The notes: generated by a model not told the origin, from the letters alone. Shown: positions 28,239-36,963, counted from the first letter of the stretch. The stretch: 64,000 nucleotides of DNA from Hyphomicrobium_A sp963722495 (GCA_963722495.1 CAVRND010000028.1:62001-126000); one strand, 5' to 3'. Numbers and translations are program-made.

Positions 28239-28724
28239 ATGGGCAAGGGCGCCATTCGGAATAATCTGCCGATCGCCGTTTTGGGCTTCGCCGCCGCCGG
28301 ACTTGGCGCCGCTGCCATGACGCTTGGCAATGGCGACGCGGTGGTCGAGCGCGGCTTCCAGCGCGCCTTCGCAGATCTCGAAGGCAACGCCTCCCCGGGC
28401 AAGCCCCTGCCGGTGGTCGCCGGCAGTGAAGAGTTCTGGCTGACCCACCTCGTGCACGACGCGGGGCCCGCCATCACCAAGCCGGTAGCCGTCGGTGATC
28501 GCATCACCATCAATTCGAACGGCCGCGATCGCGTGCTCAGCGTCGTCACCGTCGACAAACTCGACAGCCAGGTTCTCCCGATCTCGTCCGAGCGCCGGAC
28601 GCCGCTGCTGCTCGTCACCTGCCGCGATGCCGCCGAGCCCGAAGCCCGGCCGGTGCGTTTCCTTGTCGAGGCAGGCGAAGACCTACCGGCGCTGTCCTCG
28701 GCCAAGTCGGCGCGCACTCTCTGA
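28239..28724 (+). CDS. hypothetical exported protein, possibly sortase-fold-like
   Basis: A 161-residue protein with an N-terminal membrane anchor or signal (NLPIAVLGFAAAGLGAAAMTL). The remainder shows VAVGDRITINSNGRDRVLSV, then RRTPLLLVTCRDAAEPEARP and VRFLVEAGE. This order (GD-I strand, LLLVTC with a cysteine, basic residue then a final strand) resembles the C-terminal half of sortase domains, but the histidine spacing and the rest of the fold are not clearly matched. I therefore leave the function open. Preceded by AGCGGAG. Next gene is a small membrane protein. Confidence 0.65.
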   Translation: MGKGAIRNNLPIAVLGFAAAGLGAAAMTLGNGDAVVERGFQRAFADLEGNASPGKPLPVVAGSEEFWLTHLVHDAGPAITKPVAVGDRITINSNGRDRVLSVVTVDKLDSQVLPISSERRTPLLLVTCRDAAEPEARPVRFLVEAGEDLPALSSAKSARTL

Positions 28725-28884
28725 TCGGTATCTCAGCCGCTATCCGACGCGCGTGACAACCTTGTCACGCGGCTGACGCCTTGCCTTCGCGCCGCTCCCC
28801 CATGATATGGTCGCCCCGACTGAAGGGCTATGCGCGCTGGCGCCCGCCGGCCGTTGCGACTGCTAATTGGGGGAAGGTTTAGCC

Positions 28885-29064
28885 ATGCGTCTCAACCCGC
28901 CGACGATCGCCATCTTCCTCATCTCGCTGACGCTGGCCATCCTTGCCCTCATCACCAAGCTGGGTTTCGTCGGCGTGCCGCGCTACCTGCCGCACCAGGA
29001 ATTCTGGCTGGCCATTACCGCCTACATCACGCTGATGGTCGGCAATCTCGTGCGCGGCGTCTAA
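28885..29064 (+). CDS. small two-span membrane protein
   Basis: 59 residues, MRLNPPTIAIFLISLTLAIL-ALITKLGFVG, a short loop with PRYLPHQEFW, then AITAYITLMVGNLVRGV. Two membrane helices are likely. GGGGGAAGG precedes ATG 28885 at good distance, supporting translation. Function unknown. Confidence 0.7.
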   Translation: MRLNPPTIAIFLISLTLAILALITKLGFVGVPRYLPHQEFWLAITAYITLMVGNLVRGV

Positions 29065-29088
29065 GTTCGGGCCTGACGAGCTTGTCGC

Positions 29089-29805
29089 TCACCACGCGAT
29101 CGGCGCCTTGTCGCGGAAGAAGCCGCCGGTCGGCCCGGTGTCGGGCAGCGTCGCCAGCCACACCGCCGTTTCAGCCGCCTTGTCGACTGTCCGCGTCGCG
29201 TTGGGTCCGCCCATATCGGTGCGCACCCACCCCGGACACATGGCGTTGACCTTGATCGGCGCCGGCCCCAGCTCGGCCGCCGTCACGCGCGTCAGCGCAT
29301 TCAGCGCCGCCTTCGACATACGATAGGCAGGGAAGCCCGCCCCCATCTCGGCCAGCTGTCCGGCACCTGAGGAGATGTTGACGACGCGGCCGTACTCGCT
29401 CTTCCGCATGATGGGCACCACCGCCTGGATCATGCGCAAGGGCCCGATCGTGTTGGTGAGATACGTCTCCATGGCGAGCTCTGGCGCCACTTCCAGCACG
29501 CTCGTCTCTTCGGCGGTGAAGCCTTCCCTGAGTATGCCGGCGTTGTTCACCAGCACGTCAATGCGTCCGAACAGGCGCAACACCTCCTCGACCGCGGCGC
29601 GAATGCTTTCCTCGTTGGTGACGTCCAACTCGACCGCCGGCGGCTCGAGCCCCTCGGAGGCGAGCTTGGCGGCTGCCTCGCGGCCCTTGCCGACATCACG
29701 CGAGGCCAAAACGGCCATCAGACCACCGCGCGACAGCTGCTTGACGATCTCCAGGCCGATACCGCGGTTGGCACCGGTGACCAGGGCGATGCGAGTTTCG
29801 GCCAT
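29089..29805 (-). CDS. SDR-family oxidoreductase (carbonyl reductase-like)
   Basis: A 238-residue classical short-chain dehydrogenase. NAD(P)-binding motif TGANRGIG near the N-terminus, adenine-ring motif ELDVTNE, NNAG structural motif (VLVNNAGILREG), catalytic Ser in VVNISSGAGQ and the YRMSK Tyr-x-x-x-Lys pair. An arginine in LASRDVGKG after beta-strand 2 suggests NADPH preference. The block LGPAPIKVNAMCPGWVRTDM follows as usual. Best match by pattern is the carbonyl reductase group; the substrate is unknown. Start ATG 29805. Confidence 0.93.
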   Translation of the reverse strand: MAETRIALVTGANRGIGLEIVKQLSRGGLMAVLASRDVGKGREAAAKLASEGLEPPAVELDVTNEESIRAAVEEVLRLFGRIDVLVNNAGILREGFTAEETSVLEVAPELAMETYLTNTIGPLRMIQAVVPIMRKSEYGRVVNISSGAGQLAEMGAGFPAYRMSKAALNALTRVTAAELGPAPIKVNAMCPGWVRTDMGGPNATRTVDKAAETAVWLATLPDTGPTGGFFRDKAPIAW

Positions 29806-29868
29806 GAGGTGCTGGTCTCCTTGAGGCTGCCGCGCGACGCTTTTGTTATGGCGCCGACCTTACCTGCT

Positions 29869-30228
29869 TCATGCCTTCCCCGAGAAGACAAAGAATGCGC
29901 CCAGCGCGATGAAGGCGAAGCCGATTACCTGATTGAAGCTGATCGGTTCCTTCAGGTACAGCACCGAGAAGATGGCGAACACCGACAGCGAAAGCACCTC
30001 CTGGATGGTCTTCAGCTCGGCCGCCGAATAGACCGCGTTGCCCCACCGGTTGGCCGGCACGGCGAGGCAGTATTCGAAGAACGCTATCAGCCATGAGACG
30101 AAGATGACCAAGAGGAGCGGCTGATCCTTGAAGCGGAGGTGGCCGTACCAGGCAAAGGTCATGAACACATTGGAGAGAGACAGAAGCGCGATCGGGAGCA
30201 GTTGTGCCGGGATCGTCGGAAAGGTCAT
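29869..30228 (-). CDS. DMT-superfamily (DUF486) membrane protein
   Basis: A 119-residue protein with four hydrophobic segments and the DUF486 signature: LLSLSNVFMTFAWYGHLRF, FVSWLIAFFEYCLAVPANRW, GNAVYSAAELKTIQEVLSLS and FALGAFFVFSGKA-type ending. Distant relative of small multidrug transporters; no substrate is established. ATG 30228 is chosen over upstream starts because homology begins there and GGAGG lies about 16 bases upstream. Confidence 0.9.
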   Translation of the reverse strand: MTFPTIPAQLLPIALLSLSNVFMTFAWYGHLRFKDQPLLLVIFVSWLIAFFEYCLAVPANRWGNAVYSAAELKTIQEVLSLSVFAIFSVLYLKEPISFNQVIGFAFIALGAFFVFSGKA

Positions 30229-30389
30229 CGTTACGGGCCTCCGGTGTTTTACGGCCGGAGTTAAGCCGTAGCTATCCGCAATGTCGAGCTTGCGGGGGAT
30301 GCACCGGCGACGGAATATCTGCGATGGCCGCGTTGGGTCGCAGGGTTGGGGGCGTCCCCGACTGCGACTCTGACAATCGCGAGAGGCCG

Positions 30390-31061
30390 ATGACGCGAAT
30401 CTTGACACCGCAATTGGGACGCCGCCACGTCGTGCGCGGGCTGGCCGCCGTCAGCGCCGCTACTCTGGTGCCTGACGTCCGTTCCGCGCTCGCCGCTCAA
30501 CAGCAGCTCGTCACGACGCCATCACAGACCGAAGGGCCGTTCTATCCGACCGACTGGGGCGGTGACGCGGACAACGACCTCGTGCGAGTCGTCGGCGAAG
30601 CGGCGCAGGCGCAAGGACAGATCACGCATATCCTCGGCCGCGTGCTCGACACGTCCGGCGCGCCGATCCCGGGTGCCGCAATCGAAATCTGGCAGTGCGA
30701 TGCGACCGGCATCTACCGGCATCCGCGCGATACCGGCTGGTTTCGGAAGCGCGACGGCAGCTTCCAGGGCCGCGGCCGCGCCACCGCCGACGCTAAGGGC
30801 GGGTATCAGTTCCGCACCATCAAGCCGGTCGCCTATCCGGGGCGCACACCGCACATCCATTTTGCCATTACCGCGCCGGGGCGCGAGCCGCTGATCACGC
30901 AGATGTACGTCGCCGGCGAAGCGCAGAACGAAGGCGACGGAATCTTGAACGGCATCCGAGACGCCCGCCAACGCGAGAGCGTCCTCGTCAACCTGCAGCC
31001 CGGCGACGGCCTCGAGCCGTCGGCGTTGATGGGCATGTTCGACATCGTGCTCGCGGGCTAG
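30390..31061 (+). CDS. intradiol ring-cleavage dioxygenase-like protein, Tat-exported
   Basis: Protocatechuate 3,4-dioxygenase family. N-terminal twin-arginine-like signal (GRRHVVRGLAAVSAATLVP). Fe(III) ligands can be assigned: Tyr in ATGIYRHPRDTG, Tyr in KPVAYPGRTPHIHF and the two histidines of the same block. Typical family start of the mature domain is TPSQTEGPFYPTDWGGD, and GRVLDTSGAPIPGAAIEIWQ is the beta-sandwich core. ATG 30390 follows GAGAGG. Such exported single-domain members are widespread and of uncertain substrate. No aromatic degradation neighbours are seen, so the role is open. Confidence 0.9.
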   Translation: MTRILTPQLGRRHVVRGLAAVSAATLVPDVRSALAAQQQLVTTPSQTEGPFYPTDWGGDADNDLVRVVGEAAQAQGQITHILGRVLDTSGAPIPGAAIEIWQCDATGIYRHPRDTGWFRKRDGSFQGRGRATADAKGGYQFRTIKPVAYPGRTPHIHFAITAPGREPLITQMYVAGEAQNEGDGILNGIRDARQRESVLVNLQPGDGLEPSALMGMFDIVLAG

Positions 31062-31150
31062 CCGAAACACCGCCCGGCAGGAGTATTATCGAAATTGCGC
31101 CGTACTCTCAGAACCGTTCGTTCGTAACCCAAGCAAAAGGAGGACGCCTC

Positions 31151-31705
31151 GTGAGCAAGAGCGAAACAAAGTCAAAACCGAAAACAGCTGCCAAGGCCAA
31201 GTCCGATGCGAAACCGCAGGCGAAGAGCTTCGATCGCAATGCGCCCTCGCTGACCCCGCACATCGTGTGCCGCGACGCGGCGAAGGCGATCGACTTCTAC
31301 AAGAAGGCGTTCGGCGCGGTTGAACTCATGCGCCTGCCCGGTCCGAACGGAAAGCTCATGCACGCGGCGCTGCAGGTCAATGGCTGCATGCTGATGCTCA
31401 ACGACGAGATGCCCGAGCACAACGCCCTCTCCCCGCTGTCGCTGAAGGGCACGGCCGTAACGTTGCATCTCAACGTTCCCGACGTCGATGCAGCGTTCGC
31501 GCGCGCGGTGAAGGCAGGCGCCACGGTGACCATGCCCGTAGACGACATGTTCTGGGGCGACCGTTACGGCATACTCACCGATCCCTTCGGACACTCCTGG
31601 TCGATCGCCACTCACCGCAAGGACATGACGGTCGAGGAGATCCAGGCAAAGCTGAAGAGCATGGGCGGTAGCCCGGGTGAATCGAACTCCACATCGCCAC
31701 CATAG
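31151..31705 (+). CDS. VOC-family (glyoxalase/PhnB-like) protein with basic N-terminal tail
   Basis: A 184-residue protein. The C-terminal 150 residues are a vicinal-oxygen-chelate domain of PhnB type: TPHIVCRDAAKAIDFYKKAF, HAALQVNGCMLMLNDEMPE, DVDAAFARAVKAGATVTMPV, FWGDRYGILTDPFGHSWSIA. The first 30 residues are almost only lysine, alanine and serine (SKSETKSKPKTAAKAKSDAK), unlike the usual family. GTG 31151 has AAAGGAGG upstream. Probable metal-binding enzyme or resistance protein; substrate unknown. Confidence 0.9.
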   Translation: MSKSETKSKPKTAAKAKSDAKPQAKSFDRNAPSLTPHIVCRDAAKAIDFYKKAFGAVELMRLPGPNGKLMHAALQVNGCMLMLNDEMPEHNALSPLSLKGTAVTLHLNVPDVDAAFARAVKAGATVTMPVDDMFWGDRYGILTDPFGHSWSIATHRKDMTVEEIQAKLKSMGGSPGESNSTSPP

Positions 31706-31740
31706 CCACCCCCGGCGCTTCTTGGCGGGGTGGCAGATAC

Positions 31741-31767
31741 GAAAAAAGGCCGGCTTGAAAGCCGGCC
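31741..31767 (-). terminator. intrinsic terminator after csbD-like gene
   Basis: GGCCGGCTT pairs with AAGCCGGCC at 31748-31767; on the minus strand it is followed by six T residues. It lies 27 bp past the CsbD stop. It also follows the convergent VOC gene and may serve both. Confidence 0.85.
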
Positions 31768-31793
31768 CTCTTCGCATAGCCTGAACTGGGAGA

Positions 31794-32009
31794 TCAGAGC
31801 TTGCGGTTGATTGCGGCGGCGGCTTTGTTGGCGCCGTCCTTGATGTTCTCCTTCACGTCGCCGACGGCGACCTGTGCCTTGCCCTTCAGCTCTTGGGCGC
31901 CGCCCTTAACCTGCATTTCTTCCGATCCGACCGCCTTGCCGACGCCTTGCTTGACGTTGCCGGCAGCCTGATTGGCATAGCCCTTAATTTTGTCGGTCGC
32001 GCTGCCCAT
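31794..32009 (-). CDS. CsbD-family stress protein
   Basis: 71-residue hydrophilic protein, MGSATDKIKGYANQAAGNVK then KAVGSEEMQVKGGAQELKGK, ending in AAAAINRKL. This is the CsbD pattern (general-stress-induced, unstructured, function unknown). ATG 32009 follows TGGAGGCC. Own terminator downstream. Confidence 0.93.
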   Translation of the reverse strand: MGSATDKIKGYANQAAGNVKQGVGKAVGSEEMQVKGGAQELKGKAQVAVGDVKENIKDGANKAAAAINRKL

Positions 32010-32212
32010 TGGGGCCTCCATATGCAAAACCCGCTTACTGTGCGGGCACTTAGCTAACGCTAGGCCCCACGCAGAGTTCCCGTTGAGCATTGCGTATCGC
32101 GCAGGCCACACCGGCGCTTCACCGCCGATTAAGGCGCCCCCCGGCATGCTTTCAACTTGCCTTGCCGGGGCAGCTGGAACACCTATCGGGTCAGGGTCGA
32201 GGGATTCTCGAA

Positions 32213-33115
32213 ATGAATAAGCTGCTGCTTGTTGCCGCTCTGCTGCTGTCCGCCGCCGCAATGGCGCGTGCCGAGGACAACGTGCATCAGATCAACACGG
32301 CGACGGACAGTGCCGCGACCGTTCCGGACTATGCGAAAGGGCACGCTGCGGCGGATGCCGCGAGCTGCGCGGACAAGCTCGGCGTATCGCGCGTAGCCGA
32401 GGTAGACACAACGGGCGGCGGGGAATACGGCGAGCAGTACCCGCCGACGCAACTGCTTCAGAAGGGCGAAGTCGTTATTACCTTCGACGACGGTCCGCAC
32501 CCCGTATACACGCGCGAGATCCTCGATGCGCTCGCCGCCCAGTGCACCAAGGCGACGTTCTTCAACGTCGGTGAGATGATCAAGAACTTCCCCGACGTGG
32601 CGCGCCAGGTCCAGGCCGAGGGGCACACGGTCGGCACCCACACATACACGCACCGCAATCTCGGCGGCTCGTCACTCGACCGCGCCGAGCAGCAGATCGA
32701 GAGCACTATCAACATTGCGGAAGCCACGCTGCCGAACGGCGTTGCCCCGTTCTTCCGCTTCCCGTACCTCTCCGATCCCAAGCGCGTGCGCGACTATCTG
32801 GCCAAGCGCAACATTGCCGTCTTCGGCATCGACGTCGACAGCTTCGACTGGCGCGTGCGCACGCCCGAGAAGGTGATGCACAATGTGTTTACGACGCTCG
32901 ACAAGACGGGCGGCGGCATCATCCTCTTCCACGACATCCACGCAAACACGGCAAAGGCGATCCCCGCCGTGCTCGCCGAGCTGAAGGCGCGCGGCTACAA
33001 GGTCGTGCACGTCGTACCGAAGTCGCGCATCGAAACCGTGGCCATGGCAGAGCCGGCCGCGGCACCCGCCCCGCGCCGCCGCGCCCATCGCCACCGCCGA
33101 TCCGCCAAGCGGTGA
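32213..33115 (+). CDS. polysaccharide deacetylase (NodB-homology domain), exported
   Basis: A 300-residue secreted metal-dependent deacetylase. Signal peptide MNKLLLVAALLLSAAAMARA. NodB motifs: VVITFDDGPHPVYTREIL (catalytic and metal Asp), GHTVGTHTYTHRNLGG (metal histidines), RFPYLSDPK (motif 3), and FHDIHANT (last catalytic His). Ends with a basic, alanine/arginine-rich tail (RRRAHRHRRSAKR). Likely substrates are chitin oligomers, peptidoglycan or other N-acetylated glycans. ATG 32213 is preceded by TCGAGGGAT. Confidence 0.93.
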   Translation: MNKLLLVAALLLSAAAMARAEDNVHQINTATDSAATVPDYAKGHAAADAASCADKLGVSRVAEVDTTGGGEYGEQYPPTQLLQKGEVVITFDDGPHPVYTREILDALAAQCTKATFFNVGEMIKNFPDVARQVQAEGHTVGTHTYTHRNLGGSSLDRAEQQIESTINIAEATLPNGVAPFFRFPYLSDPKRVRDYLAKRNIAVFGIDVDSFDWRVRTPEKVMHNVFTTLDKTGGGIILFHDIHANTAKAIPAVLAELKARGYKVVHVVPKSRIETVAMAEPAAAPAPRRRAHRHRRSAKR

Positions 33116-33149
33116 CGCCGGCCGTCGCGCGGCTTCGATTTGAGCTGGA

Positions 33150-33615
33150 TCAGCAGCCGAAAAGGCGCATGAACGCCTCGACCTTGGCGCGGTCATGGTA
33201 CTCGTCCACCCGCACGATCAAGCCGTCCTCGATGCGCATGATCGTGACGGAAGCGTCCGCTCAACACCTCTCCGCTGCGCAGGTGCCGGTACATGAACTC
33301 GACCTGGAAGCGCACCTCGTTGCCGTTTGGCTTTAGGTCGAGCGGGCGGTACAGCAGGTACTCGTATTCCCGGCGGATTTGGCGCAGGACTGCAGCGATG
33401 CTGTCGCGTCCGGCCGTCTCGCCGCCGAACGGTAGCAGGTCGCCGGAAATGTAGAGCGCATAGACTGCATGCTCGGCAATGAGCAGGATCGCGCTGTCGA
33501 TATCGCCCGCGGCCCAGAAAGTATTGAACTGGCGTACGACATCCGCCGGCCCGGAGGCTGCCGGAGGCTCAAATCGCAGACCTGATATGTGCGTGCTTTT
33601 CGTATCGGAAGTCAT
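33150..33615 (-). CDS. SnoaL/NTF2-like nuclear transport factor 2 family protein, frameshifted
   Basis: About 155 codons. Core PADVVRQFNTFWAAGDIDSA, then HAVYALYISGDLLPFGGETA, GRDSIAAVLRQIRREYEYLL and VRFQVEFMYRHLRSGE. A one-base change near 33255 restores the usual C-terminal strands (SVTIMRIEDGLIVRVDEYHD, then KVEAFMRLFG) ending at 33150. SnoaL-like folds include enzymes and ligand-binding proteins; nothing shows which. Start ATG 33615 chosen at the beginning of the homologous part. Confidence 0.75.
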
Positions 33616-33831
33616 CGCTTCTCGTTCCACCTGCCGCAAGCACACTACCTCCGGTTGTTGCGGCAGGGAAGGCATTGGCGGCTTGTCTTGCATGGACGGT
33701 CAAATCGTCCGCCGCTCACAAACGCCTCATCCGTGGGCAGATCCGGTGCCATTTCGCCGAAAAGCAGGACATGACCGGCTGTGCACGCTCGCATATCCTC
33801 AATGGCAGCGTGGCGGGTCTGGGCGTGGGGG

Positions 33832-35328
33832 ATGGACATGCAGCAGAAGTCGGGCGGCGTAACGTATCAAAAGGTCGACGACGCATATTTCGCGGCGCGG
33901 GGCCTGAAGCGACATGCCGGCGTATGGCTGTTGTGGGCTCTGGGCGTCGGCGCGGTGATTTCAGGGCACTTCTCAGGCTGGAACCTTGGCCTCGCCTCAG
34001 GCGGCTGGGGCGGCATGCTGGTCGCCACCATCCTCATCGCTGTCATGTATCTCGGCCTTACGTTTTCCCTTGCGGAGATGAGCCCGGCGATGCCGCACAC
34101 CGGCGGTGCCTACTCGTTCGCACGCACCGCGTTCGGCCCCTGGGGCGGCTTCCTCACCGGACTGGCGGAAAACGTCGAGTACGTGATGACCGCGGCGGTG
34201 ATCGTGTTCTTCATCGGCACCTATGGTGCCGCCATCGTGGGCGCGCCGGTGGAGATGCAGCCGCTGTTCTGGATAGCGGGATACGTGTTGTTCGTCGGCC
34301 TGAACTACCTCGGCGTCGAGCAGTCATTGAAGTTCTCGCTGATCATCACCGTGCTGGCCCTGCTGTGCCTCGCCGTGTTTTACGTCAGCGCCATCCCGCA
34401 CATCGACTTCAGCCGCTGGGCGCTCAACATCGCCCCTGACGGCAGCGAACTGCCCGAGGGCAACGGCCCTCTGTTCCCGTTCGGGCTCTACGGCGTTTTG
34501 GCAGCGCTGCCGTTCGCGGTGTGGCTGTTCCTCGCCATCGAGCAGCTGCCTCTGGCGGCGGAGGAATCCGTTGATCCCAAGCGCGACATGCCGAAGGGCA
34601 TCATGCTCGGCATGTTCACGCTGATGCTGTCGGCGTTTCTTGTGCTTTTCCTCAACCCTTCCGTGATTGGCGTCGGGTCATTCAAGCTCGGCACTTCGGG
34701 CGAACCCCTGCTCGACGGCTTCCGTGCGATCTATGGAGAGGGCTTCGCCGACGCGCTGGCGCTCGTCGCCGTCACGGGCCTCGTCGCCAGCTTTCACGCC
34801 ATCATCTTTGCCTACGGGCGGCAGATCTATTCGCTGTCGCGGGCCGGCTATTTTCCCCGCGCGCTGTCGATAACGCACGGAACGCGCAAGACGCCACACA
34901 TCGCCATGGTGGCCGGCGCGCTGCTCGGCCTGGCGGTGATGCTGACGGTGTGGTTCGCCGAAGGGGCCGACCAGGGCGCCAAGGTGATCGGCGGCACGCT
35001 GCTCAACATGGCGGTGTTCGGGGCCATGTTTTCCTATGTGATGCAGGGCCTCACCTACATTCAGCTGAAGCGCAACTTCCCGAACCTCGAGCGGCCATAT
35101 AAGAGCCCGCTCGGCAGCGTTGGCGCGGGCCTGACTGTGATTATCGCGCTGGTGACCATCTACATGCAGTTGCAGGACCCGGTCTATGTCGCGGGCGTGC
35201 TGTGGGTGGCGGCGTGGTTCGCGGTCGGCATCGTCTATTTCGCGCTGGTCGGCCGCCACAAGCTGATCCTGTCGCCGGAGGAGGAATTCGCCCTGGGACG
35301 CGGCGAGGCAGCCTACAAAACAGTGTAA
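33832..35328 (+). CDS. eat: ethanolamine permease-type APC transporter
   Basis: A 498-residue amino-acid/polyamine/organocation permease with about twelve membrane segments. Sequence features of the ethanolamine permease group: RHAGVWLLWALGVGAVISGH, FSGWNLGLASGGWGGMLVAT, SLAEMSPAMPHTGGAYSFAR and LPLAAEESVDPKRDMPKG. It probably takes up ethanolamine or a related amine as carbon and nitrogen source. No ethanolamine ammonia-lyase genes are in this window. ATG 33832 or 33838 can be the start; an upstream in-frame ATG at 33781 is less likely. Confidence 0.88.
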   Translation: MDMQQKSGGVTYQKVDDAYFAARGLKRHAGVWLLWALGVGAVISGHFSGWNLGLASGGWGGMLVATILIAVMYLGLTFSLAEMSPAMPHTGGAYSFARTAFGPWGGFLTGLAENVEYVMTAAVIVFFIGTYGAAIVGAPVEMQPLFWIAGYVLFVGLNYLGVEQSLKFSLIITVLALLCLAVFYVSAIPHIDFSRWALNIAPDGSELPEGNGPLFPFGLYGVLAALPFAVWLFLAIEQLPLAAEESVDPKRDMPKGIMLGMFTLMLSAFLVLFLNPSVIGVGSFKLGTSGEPLLDGFRAIYGEGFADALALVAVTGLVASFHAIIFAYGRQIYSLSRAGYFPRALSITHGTRKTPHIAMVAGALLGLAVMLTVWFAEGADQGAKVIGGTLLNMAVFGAMFSYVMQGLTYIQLKRNFPNLERPYKSPLGSVGAGLTVIIALVTIYMQLQDPVYVAGVLWVAAWFAVGIVYFALVGRHKLILSPEEEFALGRGEAAYKTV

Positions 35329-35443
35329 AGAAGCATTGAACCGTCCGTCTGCACCGCGTTTCGCTAGCGGCCGGCGGAACCAATGCCGGCTTGAGTTGTT
35401 GCCGCAACGGGCATTCACTTTCAGCTCGTTGAGGAGAACAACA

Positions 35444-35638
35444 ATGAAGCTCGCTTCGCTTACCGCTGCAGCCGCAGCGGCTTTGGTGATGGCCACTGCG
35501 GTCAGTGCGCCTGCCGCCGCGTGCAAATGGAAGAAGGCCGGCTACCACGGCTACAGGAGCGCCGACGGCGCCGGCGAGGTCCGGGGCTGGAAGCACCGCA
35601 AGCATTGGAAGCACCACAAGCGTTGGAAGCACGAATAG
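35444..35638 (+). CDS. small exported His/Lys/Trp-rich protein
   Basis: 64 residues with a signal peptide (LTAAAAAALVMATAVSAPAAA) and a short mature part containing WKHRKHWKHHKRWKHE. The regular WKH spacing could bind metal ions or phosphate-rich ligands. GAGGAGAAC precedes ATG 35444. A strong terminator follows. Function unknown; similar tiny exported basic proteins occur in this order. Confidence 0.75.
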   Translation: MKLASLTAAAAAALVMATAVSAPAAACKWKKAGYHGYRSADGAGEVRGWKHRKHWKHHKRWKHE

Positions 35639-35643
35639 GCATC

Positions 35644-35670
35644 AAGAGGGGGCGTATCGCCCCCTCTTTT
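35644..35670 (+). terminator. intrinsic terminator after small exported protein
   Basis: AAGAGGGGGC pairs with GCCCCCTCTT across a 5-nt loop (35644-35668) and is followed by TTTT, 5 bp after the stop of the small gene. Confidence 0.9.
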
Positions 35671-35718
35671 CATTCCGGCCCATTCCAAGCCCGCGCCATG
35701 GGCCCTGAACGGCCGTTC

Positions 35719-35886
35719 TCAGCCCCCGGCGCCCCCCGAGAACCGGTCCAGCGGGTCGCGGTGGGCCCACATCCTCGTCAATTTCCTCCAGTAAGGGTCG
35801 CTATAGACCACGTCGCGCGCATCGGTTGGACCCGAGGCCGGCGTAGGCTTAGATTGCAAGACCGTTTGCTTTATGGAGATTGCCAT
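35719..35886 (-). CDS. possible 55-residue protein overlapping the start of the FecR gene
   Basis: MAISIKQTVLQSKPTPASGP, then VVYSDPYWRKLTRMWAHR and DPLDRFSGGAGG. It starts at ATG 35886, inside the CCATGG that also lies in the 5' end of the divergent FecR gene. The ending looks like real protein rather than a shadow, since nothing is coded opposite it. No ribosome site of note. Unrecognised. Confidence 0.35.
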   Translation of the reverse strand: MAISIKQTVLQSKPTPASGPTDARDVVYSDPYWRKLTRMWAHRDPLDRFSGGAGG

Positions 35887-36928
35887 GGCTGCGCCGCAGC
35901 TCCTGACGCGCTGTTTGGCTGCGGCGACGTTAGCCCTCGCTGTCGTGCTGTCGATGACAATCGGCGCACACGCGGAGACCGGCGCCGAGATCGGCGACGC
36001 CCGCACCATCGTCAGCATCGTCAAGGCCGACTTCGACAAGGAGGAGCGCGAGCTCACCATCGGCGACGTCGTGCGCCAGGACGAGGTGATCGAGGTCAGC
36101 AACGACGGCAAGGGCGAGTTCAGGCTGAACGACGACACCAAGCTGGCGCTTGGTCCCGGCGCGCGCATGGTGCTCGACAAGTTCGTCTACGACAGCGACA
36201 AGAAAACCGGGTCGATCGTGCTCGATCTGACCAAGGGCGCCTTCCGCTTCATCACCGGCATCGCGTCCAAGCCCACCTACCTGATCCGCACGCCGAACGC
36301 CTCGATCACCGTGCGCGGCACCATCTTCGACACTTACATTCTGCCCGACAAAAGCGTGTGGCTGCTGCTGCACGAGGGCGCCATCGAGGTGACGGCGGCC
36401 AAGAACGTCTGCCACGTGCTCGACCGGCCGGGCCAGCTGATCCGCGTCACGGGCGACGGCACAGTCAGCAAGCCGGTGAACTGGCGCGATATGCCGGACC
36501 GCGATACGACCTCGTTCGACACGGCGTTCCCGTTCGTCGGCAATACCCCGCAGATCGAGCCCGTTCCGTCGACAACGCGCAACGAGATCGAGCAAGCGTC
36601 GCTGCCCGACGAGGATCCGAAGGCGTGCTCGAACCCAGGCCAGCCGAAGACGCGCAAGGCCGAGGATAACGACGACGACAAGCCGGCCAAGAAGAAGAAA
36701 AAGAAGCAGGCTTCGAACGATGACGACAACTACGATCCGCCGGTGCGCAAGACGGCGAAGCGCAAGCCGACGTATGAGAAAGAGGATGACGATTACGGCT
36801 CTGGCGGCGCGCGCGGCATGGACATCATCATCCGCGGCGGCATGGGCGGCTTCGGCGGCGGACGTCCGGGCGGGTATGGCGGCGGCATGAACGGCGGCGG
36901 CGGTCATACCGGCTACGGAGGCCGCTAG
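35873..36928 (+). CDS. FecR-domain exported protein with charged and glycine-rich tail
   Basis: A 351-residue protein. Signal peptide LAAATLALAVVLSMTIGAHA. The FecR-like domain (about residues 45-190) is seen in TIGDVVRQDEVIEVSNDGKG, FRLNDDTKLALGPGARMVLD, FRFITGIASKPTYLIRTPNA and the core ITVRGTIFDTYI. In this family the domain is thought to bind ligands or sense envelope signals; TonB-linked FecR partners are absent here. The C-terminal third is low-complexity: DDDKPAKKKKKKQASNDDDN, then a Gly-rich end (GMGGFGGGRPGGYGGG). Start is ATG 35873; ATG 35885 is an alternative. Confidence 0.88.
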   Translation: MEIAMAAPQLLTRCLAAATLALAVVLSMTIGAHAETGAEIGDARTIVSIVKADFDKEERELTIGDVVRQDEVIEVSNDGKGEFRLNDDTKLALGPGARMVLDKFVYDSDKKTGSIVLDLTKGAFRFITGIASKPTYLIRTPNASITVRGTIFDTYILPDKSVWLLLHEGAIEVTAAKNVCHVLDRPGQLIRVTGDGTVSKPVNWRDMPDRDTTSFDTAFPFVGNTPQIEPVPSTTRNEIEQASLPDEDPKACSNPGQPKTRKAEDNDDDKPAKKKKKKQASNDDDNYDPPVRKTAKRKPTYEKEDDDYGSGGARGMDIIIRGGMGGFGGGRPGGYGGGMNGGGGHTGYGGR

Positions 36929-36963
36929 AGGTTTGAACGCACCGCTCGCTTGTTTCTGCGCGC

